Positions 58,901 through 64,000 of a stretch of 64,000 nt of DNA are shown here, in pieces (the stretch's first letter is position 1; each line of letters opens with the position of its first letter). A program made the position numbers and the translations under genes. The notes beneath the pieces are model-generated. The model did no database searches. It worked only from the letters and a program-made list of their open reading frames with translations, and had not been told where the DNA came from. The DNA is from Siphonodentalium dalli (taxonomy: Eukaryota > Mollusca > Scaphopoda > Gadilida > Siphonodentaliidae), in NCBI GenBank assembly GCA_032622095.1, contig CP136064.1:178018247-178082246 (forward strand), given 5' to 3'.

Positions 58901-61900
58901 GTCGGAATTAGAGGAAATGGCGGCCATCTTGGATTCAAATGGCTCTAGCACCTAGTAGGGCCACCTTTATTTTTCGGTGAATTCCGGATTCTTTATCTGG
59001 ATACCATAGGGAACAATAAAAATAAGGTTATTTGTAATCATCGGGGGGGTGCAGGTGGACCTTATTGGCTCCCCGACTATTGGGGTCGTTCTGCCAAAAA
59101 AACATGGCCGCCAGCAGCCATCTTGGATTTTACTCTTTGCATGACTAAATCCATTCGCGCGGGCAACAGGTCGTAGCTTTGGTCGGATCTTCATGAAATT
59201 TGTCATGGATGTTAATATTGACATGTAGATGGGAACGAGTCATTATGGGGTCATTCGGCCCAAAAAACATGGCCGCCAGTGGCCATCTTGGATTTCAAAA
59301 TTCAATCCATTAGCATGGGCTACAGGTCGTATCTTTTTTCGGATCATCATTAAATTTGTCATGGATGTTAATATTGACATGTAGATGGGAACGAGTAATT
59401 TTGGGGTCGTTCGGCCAAAAAACATGGCGACCAGCAGCCATCTTGGATTTTACTTTGTTAGACTAAATCCTTTGGTCTGATCATCATGATATTTGTCATG
59501 GATGTTAATATTGACATGTAGATGGGAACGAGTCATTTTGGGGTCATTTGGCAAAAAATCATGGCCACCAGTGGCCATCTTGGATTTCAAAATTCAATCT
59601 ATTAGCATGGGCTACAGGTCGTACTGTTCGTCTGATCATCATGAAATATGTCATGGATGTTACATGTAATATTGACATGTAGATGGGAACGAGTAATTTT
59701 GGGGTCGTTAAGCCAAAAAACTTCACCAGCAGCCATCTTGGATTTTACTCTTTGCATGACTAAATCCTTTGGCACCGGCTACAAGTTGTATCGTCGGTCT
59801 GATCATCATGAGATTTGTCATGGATGTTAAAAATGACATGTAGATGGGAAAGGAATCATTTTGAGGTCATTCGGCCAAAAAACATGGCCGCCAGCAGCCA
59901 TCTTGTATTTTACTCTTTACATGACTAAATCCTTTGACACAGGCTACAGGTCGTATCTTTTGTTAGATCATCATGAAATTTGTGATGGATGTTAACAATG
60001 ACATGTAAATGGGAAAATATATTAATAATGCAGTTTTTGGAAATAAAAAATCGACATTTCAAGTTGTCGGATTTCATATAGTTTGCCCTTGCGGCCTTGT
60101 AGAATGCAGTCAAGAAGAAAGTATCTCCAACAACAGTTGACAAGCATGTACGAATGTGCCTTCACCAATATTTTTGTTGTTGAAAACTATCTTGAAAGGT
60201 TTACACGCGAAAATCTTCATACAATCAACAAAAAGTTTTAAATAACTTGCGTGATACCTACCTAATAATCTCAGCTTCCCACACGTACTGAAATTATTTG
60301 TTTTTGATTCGTCAAAATGCTCCCATGTGGCTCAAAACAAAAAGTAATAATCTAACTTTTTTACAGTTTGTATCAGTCGGTTCATTGGATGCAGTAAAGG
60401 CGTGAAATGGCCTGTTTGTTTGGGTAAATGGTTAAAAGTCTTAACCAAAACCATAAAAAACTATGTTTTAAACATTCCACACAAAAGTGATACAAATCCT
60501 CTTTATTTTTACCATATCAGGAAAGGACTAACATACAACGTTCTTAATTATCACTGTATTTGGCATTCTCTAGTCTATTAAGTTTTAACCAAGTTTATAC
60601 AGGGCATTCCAAATTGTGTAAAGTCATCAAATAATGAGTGACTCTGTTCATTATCGGCGCAAGTAATAACATGACTTTATGGGGCTTTATGGATTATGAA
60701 CCGTCATCTCGGAATGACTACATCTTATAGTCCCTCATGCTGTTAATATTTTTAAAGCAATTAATGATTATAAATTTGATTGTGCCATAATGGCTTAAAA
60801 AAATATTCTGCACGATATAGTAATGTCAGCTTCAAGTGTAATATTTTTTCAATTTGTGTAGACTGGTTGAGATGAGTTCAACAAATGAAATTAGATTAAT
60901 TCAGATAACAGTCAGCACTGCAATTATTGTTGGAATTGATTGTTTGAGATTTTCGGTCCCAGATTTGTCCCTGCCATGTGCACAAATATTTTTTTTACAG
61001 ATCATCCTTTATCAGCACCCAGTGGTAGACCTGGTACTGGCGGAGTCACTGAAGATATAGAGAATCCCCAGCTACGACTGAGTCCAGTAGACTCACAGAA
61101 GCTGCCATGGAAGGAAGAAATGGAACTCGACTGGTCTCAGTCACTGGTCAGAGATGACCTTCTATCTCTCAGGAACTTCTTCAAGCAGGGAATGGAATTC
61201 TTGGTGATAGAACAAGTGGTATGTTGGTACATCATCTAACAGTAGGATACTTCTGTTATACCATTGGACCTACAGTATTGCCCTAAATAATCGACTCCTT
61301 AACCACAGCAGAATTATGGGTAATTTTTCAGGATTTAGTCAGAAATATGGCTTGTTGCCATTCATTGGAAAGCTCTCACTGAGAGCTTTCTGATGATTGG
61401 CAACAAGCCATATTTACGACTAAATCCTGAAAAATTACCCATAATTCTGCTGTGGTCATTTTCAGGATTTAGTTGGAAATATGGCAACAAGCCTTATTTC
61501 CGACTAAATCCTGAAAAATTACACATAATTCTGCTGTGGATATGGAGTCGATTATTTAGGGCATTACTGTAAATTCGCTAAATAAGTCCACCACAATACA
61601 ACACGGTTATAGGTCAATAAAGTGTACTTTAACACTTTCTATAGTAAATGGATTTTCCCACTCAGTTGCAAAAGTGTTTGTGTCTATTATTCACCTGGAG
61701 GGGTTTTCATGAAAAATAAGCAGACGGCAGATCGTAAAAGTCCAGAAGGAGCCTATTTACTGGAGGGAATTGTTCAGATAAAAAGTTCAACAAACGACCT
61801 TGGTTGTTTGTTAAACTTATTAACTGAGCATTTGCTGAGAACTACTCATTTGGTTCAGCACAGATAATATACAACCATATTATAATTATACCCCCATCCC

Positions 61901-64000
61901 AAAAGATAACATGCATCCATCTGTCCGTCCATCTATCCGTCCATTCATATATCTCAACTATGTTTATCGGAAAATATGGGATTTCTGTGCGTCCTCTCAT
62001 ATATCTCAGCCATGGATTATCGGATCTCGATGAAATTTGGTATGCAGGTTTGGCATCATGAAGGCTTTCAAAAGAGGGTTCATTGATGTTGTTCACATTT
62101 TCCATTCAAGATTATCCCTCTTACTTTATCTGAAAATGTTGGATTTCTGTTCGTCGTTTGTTAGAATTGTCAAGTAATTTGATCTTTCATCACATTGTTT
62201 TTCACAATTTGGTGTCCGACCTGCCCATATTTCAATTTTCACCATGGTGGTATCTCATCACCCGTGGTGCAACCTCCTGTTTGATTCACATTTCATAATA
62301 ATATCTAACAATGGATAATCATCTGACCATTTCTGAAATCAATTAATCACTGACTCCCCAGACCGTGCTAATTTCCCACCATTTACAAGTTGAGTGTTAA
62401 TCAGTGTGCACAGTGACTCCAGCATTCATGCTCTCATGCAAATGCACACTGACGTACATTCCAGTTAACCATTTTAAGCTTTAAAACAATGCATGTCGTG
62501 CGAGTATCATGATACATAAAAGAATATATTCAACCGCAGTAATATTAAAACGGCGCCTATATTAACACATCAAAGCTTCTTTTAGGCATTGTGTGGAGAG
62601 TTCAAACTATGGCTGTAAAAATATGCCTCAATCTTTTTCTGCTCAGTCCTGATCATTGACAAATATCTTCATTTAACGCAAACCAAAAAAGAACTTTGCC
62701 ATACCTTGTTCTTATACCAATGATAAATATTGTGTAAATAGTATGTTATTGTTAAGTTTGTATGCTGTGTTATGTAAGCAAAAGCCAAATTATGTTACAG
62801 TAGATTATGTAAAGAGTATGCGATAAGCAAAACCCTCAACACCGGGGAGACCTACCAATGGAACTGTACTTAAAACTGCCATCAAGTGGTTTACAACACA
62901 CCAGTATAGCACTCACTAATCCTGGCCACTCAAGATTTCACTGTTGATTGGGTCACCGTGAATCACTCTCCTAAAAAACTGCCACCGTGTTGAGTGTTTT
63001 GTATATAAACAAACACTCAGCTCACAAAAAGTGTGTTTTGTGGATAATATCACATTTGTGCTATCATAATACTATGCAATTAGTATATTCTTGAGGACAT
63101 TTTCATAATGTTGTAAATGTAATTTCTAAATTATAACCTATTACGAAGGCCATCCATGCCTTTAAAGCAATTTTTGACACTTCGTTCAAAATGACACTCG
63201 GTGAGAGCTTTCCGATGAATGGCAACAAGCCATATTTCCGACTAAATCCTGAAAAAATTCCCATAATTCTGCTGTGGTTAGAGGGTCATATACATCGGGC
63301 ATTACTGTATAGTAAGAATGGATATCCAGTTTACTATACATGTAAATCAGTGGCATCAAGTGTTTATTAATTTCCTGCTGTGCTCAACTAATATTTCTGT
63401 GAGAGTGGAACAAAAATAACCTAATTACCACCTTAATACTGTAACCTTTTCTATACTGAATAGATTATCCCACTCAGTTATAAAGTATAGATTGTAATGG
63501 TCTATTATTCATCTGGAGGGGTGTTCGGGAATATAAAGCAGATGGCAGACAATAAAAGTGCAGAAGGAGTCCTATTTTATTGGAGGGAAATGTTTGTGTG
63601 GGAACTATGCATTAATGCCCTAAATTCATCGACTCCTTAACCACAGCAAGATTTAATCGGAAATATGGCTTGTTGCCATTCATTGGAAAGCTCTCAGTGA
63701 GAGCTTTCCGGTGCATGGCAACAAGCCATATTTCCAACTAAATCCTGAAAAATTACCCATAATTCTGCTGCTGTTAAGGATTCGATTATTTAGGGCATTA
63801 TTGTACTCATCAATAAGTATTTAGTATAGAAAGGGTTAATGCATCATACATGTAGTTGTTATTTTAATAAGTTACTCCTTTAATTCCTTGTTATCTTCTG
63901 CATCTGTAGGTGCTGTGTTATCCAGCTGATGAAACTGAATCAATTGCTAGTTCATCTGCTCCGAAGAAAAGCAAGGATGAGAAAGGAGGGAAGAAGAAAG
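37797..64000 (+). CDS. LRRC43: LRRC43, leucine-rich repeat protein (ten exons, 3' end outside)
   Basis: Ten exons at 37797-37990, 39709-39819, 41847-41980, 43090-43210, 43943-44060, 45752-45828, 48629-48796, 49602-49719, 61001-61218 and 63910-64000+. All have GT/AG borders and matching phases. The product follows vertebrate LRRC43 in order: SPWHLDYSW and LRELSVRSPW; four to five leucine-rich repeats (LEELTLGANLIS, VLELCANRICDL, LTHLGLGYNRIC, LLSLDLSHNNLCDL, LRNLVLQGNPLS); a cap with YRGYTVDSLRKLNILDD; a linker; and a Lys-rich segment SKDEKGGKKK. In vertebrates the gene is mainly expressed in ciliated or testis tissue; the molecular role is not settled. The N-terminal residues and the last part are outside the confirmed exons. 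Introns are packed with MITEs. Confidence 0.92.
38222..39026 (+). repeat. Dispersed repeat, copy without insertion (empty site)
   Basis: About 800 bp, opened and closed by an ~85-bp direct repeat ('ccactctagggtcaagtatt'). It matches 46380-48290 for 'ggcatgtgccagctggct', 'tggatactatattggaatac' and so on. It has 'tttgtataaact' at about 38668, exactly where the other copy carries a 1.3-kb transposon. Confidence 0.85.
39392..39545. mobile_element. Diverged double-hairpin MITE fragment
   Basis: Two imperfect hairpins around 'attctcttatatatgcgag'-type arms, as in 42005-42404, but diverged and without the TTAA ends. Confidence 0.65.
39709..39819 (+). CDS. LRRC43: LRRC43 exon b (LRR)
   Basis: 37 codons, VTEVDEHLLRFKNLEELTLG onwards, ending LPPSLK. 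Acceptor tttcag, donor AAG|GTGAAA. Confidence 0.92.
39820..41024. other. Intron with a dispersed repeat copy
   Basis: 40300-40395 matches 24310-24395 ('tttgacctccgg'). Otherwise nothing recognised. Confidence 0.5.
41025..41675 (+). repeat. CTAGCTGGTGG-headed tandem element (copy 2)
   Basis: Head 'actagctggtggacccgact', four to five ~130-bp units with 'aaggtcaaggtcaggtcg' and 'gacccgtccaaaacac'. Tail is (CA)n then (GACA)n at 41589-41648 and 'atatatattaga'. This head-and-tail layout looks like a complete dispersed element. Confidence 0.85.
41847..41980 (+). CDS. LRRC43: LRRC43 exon c (LRRs)
   Basis: VLELCANRICDLSSL, then LTHLGLGYNRICQL and TEDYW. Ends TG, completed by G of the next exon. Donor G|GTATG. 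Confidence 0.92.
42005..42404 (+). mobile_element. TTAA-target double-hairpin MITE (400-bp family, copy 1)
   Basis: TTAA at both borders, inverted ends CCCTTTACCCAACA. Inside, two ~70-bp near-perfect hairpins (about 42156-42224 and 42305-42375) have arms 'gccaatgcattctcttatat' closing on 'gtcgaccataggtcg'. A copy in opposite orientation is at 49778-50167. The TTAA target and CCC tip fit piggyBac-like elements. Confidence 0.88.
43090..43210 (+). CDS. LRRC43: LRRC43 exon d (LRRs)
   Basis: PNLLSLDLSHNNLCDLL, then LRNLVLQGNPLS. Acceptor ttgcag, donor TCA|GTGAG. Confidence 0.93.
43263..43720 (+). repeat. Poly-C tract and GTCC-type dispersed element
   Basis: About 26 C at 43263-43288, then 'acaaagtttggcgggggata', 'ggtggttggatttcgttgac' and a second unit 'ggtggtcggatttgaattat'. 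Same class as 10036-10470. Confidence 0.7.
43943..44060 (+). CDS. LRRC43: LRRC43 exon e (LRR cap)
   Basis: LIPAYRGYTVDSLRKLNIL, then DVQISADEKHIYKGLARRR plus one base; acceptor ttccag, donor GAG|GTACT. Matches the segment after the last repeat in vertebrate LRRC43. Confidence 0.93.
44272..44294. repeat. (TGGCA)n microsatellite
   Basis: Four to five copies of 'ggcat' in an LRRC43 intron. Confidence 0.8.
44373..44904 (+). mobile_element. TTAA-target MITE, 500-545-bp family (copy 3)
   Basis: TTAA at 44373-44376 and 44901-44904; ends AGATACGGGCGG and GCCCGTGCCT. Matches 5131-5673 in opposite orientation and 11084-11585. Confidence 0.82.
45282..45670 (+). repeat. TATACCCC-headed dispersed repeat (copy 1)
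   Basis: 'ttatacccc' head, 'agtgaaatttggagattcac', 'ctgcccatgtttcaattt' and 'ggtgcaacctc' end. Shares these with 61883-62275. Confidence 0.65.
45752..45828 (+). CDS. LRRC43: LRRC43 exon f
   Basis: Completes Glu, then YVLDEAKVTLDVVYVKGIPM and PEELK. Acceptor ggtcag, donor AAG|GTGAG. Confidence 0.88.
46380..48290 (+). repeat. Dispersed repeat, copy with transposon insertion
   Basis: Same repeat as 38222-39026, split by the element 46686-48010. Confidence 0.85.
46686..48010. mobile_element. 1325-bp TA-target transposon, non-coding
   Basis: Ends GGGTGATTTCATGGGAAG and CTTCCCGTGAAATCACCC are inverted for about 29 bp with one mismatch, continuing as 'tggagcac'. Flanked by TATA on both sides (TA or TATA duplication), present once in the empty copy. 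The interior is AT-rich with no transposase, so it is a non-autonomous element. Confidence 0.88.
48355..48605. mobile_element. Decayed TTAA MITE (225-bp family)
   Basis: 'ttaggaaatgctcagataat', 'aataatagacggttc' and 'aactgagtgggagaatc' are landmarks of the family; the ends are lost. It lies 25 bases before an LRRC43 exon. Confidence 0.7.
48629..48796 (+). CDS. LRRC43: LRRC43 exon g
   Basis: 56 codons: NPEDQPDFPIIDRTYFVQF, FLEDSGGKSDVLQLIHDD and onward. Acceptor atgtag, donor AAT|GTATGA in phase 0. The 3' border is the least certain of the set because the donor is weak. Confidence 0.8.
48797..49601. mobile_element. Intron with decayed TTAA MITE pieces
   Basis: 48895-48965 carries a 'cagataataaattcaacaaa' fragment. 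49318-49528 is a larger decayed copy of the 225-bp family ('actcattaatgagtagttac'). Confidence 0.6.
49602..49719 (+). CDS. LRRC43: LRRC43 exon h
   Basis: LDESRTTTPGGGSNGHHHAD, then NVNFTEEPEILSPNLPTD plus G. Acceptor cccatag, donor ATG|GTAAG. A nearer AG (gcag at 49581-49584) would shift the frame. Confidence 0.85.
49778..50167 (-). mobile_element. TTAA-target double-hairpin MITE (400-bp family, copy 2)
   Basis: TTAA borders and CCCTTTACCCAACA ends; inverted relative to 42005-42404 and very similar along its length. Confidence 0.88.
50168..51044. other. Intron stretch, nothing recognised
   Basis: No exon or repeat recognised. Confidence 0.3.
51045..51800 (+). repeat. GTCC-headed ~170-bp tandem array
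   Basis: Head with 'ccgccgacccaacgggttcg' and a GTCCGTCC run at 51101-51131. Then units starting 'gtttcc..atgataactttag' at spacings of about 171, 170 and 165 bp, each with 'gtcaagttcgaattc' and 'gttccgtccg'. It closes with 'ccgactcttagaggcggac'. Repeat frames translate as similar 80-130-residue proteins, but these are repeat by-products. Confidence 0.82.
51801..52425. other. Intron stretch, nothing recognised
   Basis: AT-rich, no repeat recognised. Confidence 0.3.
52426..53055 (+). repeat. GTCT-headed array with aaggtcac phrases
   Basis: 'ccatctgtct' run, then three imperfect units containing 'gttgaaacttg', 'tcaaggtcacag' and 'atcgttctctcgat'. Same class as 51045. Confidence 0.7.
53198..53852 (+). 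repeat. ~160-bp satellite array, left part
   Basis: Opens with a hairpin 'agctcaacttccttg..' / 'aagtttgagct' and a GTCC-like run. Units have 'gatgggaacgagtcattttg' at 53355, 53510, 53674 and 53833 (spacings 155, 164, 159). Units alternate between two 3' variants after 'gccatcttggatt', so the higher-order repeat is a ~320-bp dimer. Interrupted by the foldback element; resumes at 59080. Confidence 0.88.
53853..55190 (+). repeat. Left arm, unique part of the foldback element
   Basis: Non-repetitive part of the left arm. Short frames here are mirrored in the right arm and look non-coding; the similarity is at DNA level with indels. Confidence 0.8.
55191..56678 (+). repeat. Minisatellite, left half
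   Basis: Degenerate units of about 40-55 bp of the form 'gtatacagggagtgac', then 'tatggtcatgg' and 'gaggtgaat'. The first 450 bp are mirrored in the right half as part of the arms; the rest is diverged. The 174-codon frame on the minus strand is Thr/His/Ile-rich repeat translation, not a gene. Confidence 0.85.
56679..56812. repeat. Central hairpin of the foldback element
   Basis: GGGTGGCTATCGCTTT is inverted at the other end as AAAGCGATAGCCACCC, enclosing about 100 bp of non-repeat sequence. Minisatellite units read forward to its left and reversed to its right, so it is the symmetry centre, or a small element inserted there. Confidence 0.8.
56813..57720 (-). repeat. Minisatellite, right half
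   Basis: Reverse orientation of the left half, with units like 'ccatgaccatagagtcactc'. Shorter than the left half by about 580 bp, so copy number differs between arms. Confidence 0.85.
57721..59079 (-). repeat. Right arm, unique part of the foldback element
   Basis: Inverted copy of 53853-55190 with a small number of differences, ending GGCTCCCCGACTA. Confidence 0.85.
59080..60170 (+). repeat. ~160-bp satellite array, right part
   Basis: Continues the array cut at 53852. 'gatgggaacgag' or variants at 59228, 59384, 59521, 59682 and 59843 (spacings 156, 137, 161, 161). Both unit variants alternate. It fades after about 60020. Confidence 0.85.
60171..61000. other. Intron stretch before LRRC43 exon i
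   Basis: 60430-60600 has phrases of the 500-545-bp TTAA family ('tttttaccatatcaggaaag'), badly decayed. Nothing else recognised. Confidence 0.4.
61001..61218 (+). CDS. LRRC43: LRRC43 exon i
   Basis: Completes Asp, then HPLSAPSGRPGTGG, QLRLSPVDSQKLPWKEEMEL, LSLRNFFKQGMEFLVIEQV. Acceptor tttacag, donor GTG|GTATG. The PWKEE and LRNFF parts match vertebrate LRRC43 (PWAEV, LRDLV). Confidence 0.92.
61273..61569. mobile_element. Pogo-like palindromic MITE (copy 3, extended)
   Basis: TA-flanked, ends CAGTATTGCCCTAAATAA and complement. Longer than the other copies because an arm segment ('ttcaggatttagttggaaat') is present a third time. Confidence 0.82.
61625..61866. mobile_element. TTAA MITE (225-bp family), decayed
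   Basis: Left end 'ttaacactttctatagta', centre 'agttcaacaaacgacc'; right end decayed. Confidence 0.75.
61883..62275 (+). repeat. TATACCCC-headed dispersed repeat (copy 2)
   Basis: 'ttatacccccatccc' head, GTCCGTCC-like run, 'gatgaaatttggtatgcagg', 'ctgcccatatttcaattt' and 'ggtgcaacctc'. Same family as 45282-45670. Confidence 0.7.
62276..63193. other. Intron stretch with a decayed TTAA MITE
   Basis: 62570-63170 has spaced phrases of the 500-545-bp family ('ttcttataccaatgataaat', 'gttatgtaagcaaaagcc'), strongly diverged. No exon seen. Confidence 0.45.
63194..63307. mobile_element. Pogo-like MITE half copy
   Basis: Right arm only, 'gtgagagctttccgatgaat' to GGGCATTACTG, followed by TA. Confidence 0.8.
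63441..63839. mobile_element. TTAA MITE (225-bp family) with nested pogo-like MITE
   Basis: Ends 'gtaaccttttctatac' and GTATAGAAAGGGTTAA; the left TTAA is mutated. The pogo-like MITE copy occupies about 63613-63803. Confidence 0.82.
63613..63803. mobile_element. Pogo-like palindromic MITE (copy 4, nested)
   Basis: Arms 'aaatatggcttgttgccatt' and complement. The left tip has lost CAG; the right tip is followed by TA. Confidence 0.82.
63910..64000 (+). CDS. LRRC43: LRRC43 exon j (partial)
   Basis: Acceptor ctgtag, then VLCYPADETESIASSSAPKK and SKDEKGGKKK up to the edge. Vertebrate LRRC43 has a similar Lys-rich stretch after VVLPAVDSP. Confidence 0.88.
   Translation, partial: MLCYPADETESIASSSAPKKSKDEKGGKKK

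Larger units (their letters stand above)
53853..59079. mobile_element. Giant foldback element, 5.2 kb, with minisatellite core
   Basis: Left end TAGTCGGGGAGCCAATA is inverted at 59063-59079. The arms (53853 to about 55633, and about 57270 to 59079) are almost identical and run through 'tttttcggtgaattccgg', 'agatggccgccatttcc', 'gacgtcatctgca' and 'aagatggtagccagggag'. A 3-bp TTG duplication flanks it (53850-53852 and 59080-59082); removing the insert restores the satellite unit. The middle is a minisatellite that changes orientation at 56679-56812. I see no transposase in arms or core, so it is non-autonomous. The superfamily is unassigned; 3-bp targets occur in several. Confidence 0.9.

Overview
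The window looks like nuclear DNA of an invertebrate animal: spliced host genes with large introns, an AT-rich background, poly-C runs, and very dense short repeats. I infer a lophotrochozoan, most likely a mollusc. The basis is the style of the repeats: TATACCCC heads followed by GTCC/GTCT runs, 'aaggtcaaggtca' arrays, and 'gccatcttgga' satellites. The species cannot be fixed from sequence alone.

Host genes. (1) Positions 1-3227, minus strand: the 5' part of a divergent arsenite methyltransferase-like gene (AS3MT family). Three coding exons join in frame and the gene runs off the left edge. (2) 12826-13935, plus strand: an intronless gene for a 369-residue single-pass membrane protein that I do not recognise. 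It has a short glycosylatable outside, a Ser-rich tail, and a C-terminus resembling a PDZ ligand. (3) 37797-64000, plus strand: ten coding exons of LRRC43, a leucine-rich-repeat protein. They join without phase conflict and the gene continues past the right edge. A further upstream exon at 33070-33186 is possible.

Mobile DNA fills most of the rest. At 26459-29396 a three-level nest is readable: a small inverted-repeat element interrupted by a Mutator-like (MULE) transposon, itself interrupted by a 5'-truncated LINE; both insertions have 12-bp target duplications. A hAT-like non-autonomous element lies at 21300-22515 and a THAP-domain remnant at 30376-30718. Several MITE families recur. Three use TTAA targets: about 225 bp, 400 bp and 500-545 bp. 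One pogo-like palindromic family uses TA targets and sits inside the 225-bp family at least twice. A 1.3-kb element at 46686-48010 can be dated relative to its host repeat because an empty copy of that repeat lies 8 kb upstream.

The most striking structure is a 5.2-kb foldback element at 53853-59079, inside the 11.3-kb LRRC43 intron. It has about 1.8-kb inverted arms, a minisatellite interior that reverses orientation at a central hairpin, a TTG target duplication, and an insertion site in a ~160-bp satellite array. Its terminal motif is shared with a 402-bp palindrome at 9417-9818 and a fragment at 8117, so I propose one family with variable interiors. I recognised no retrovirus-like element, CRISPR array, rRNA or tRNA gene.
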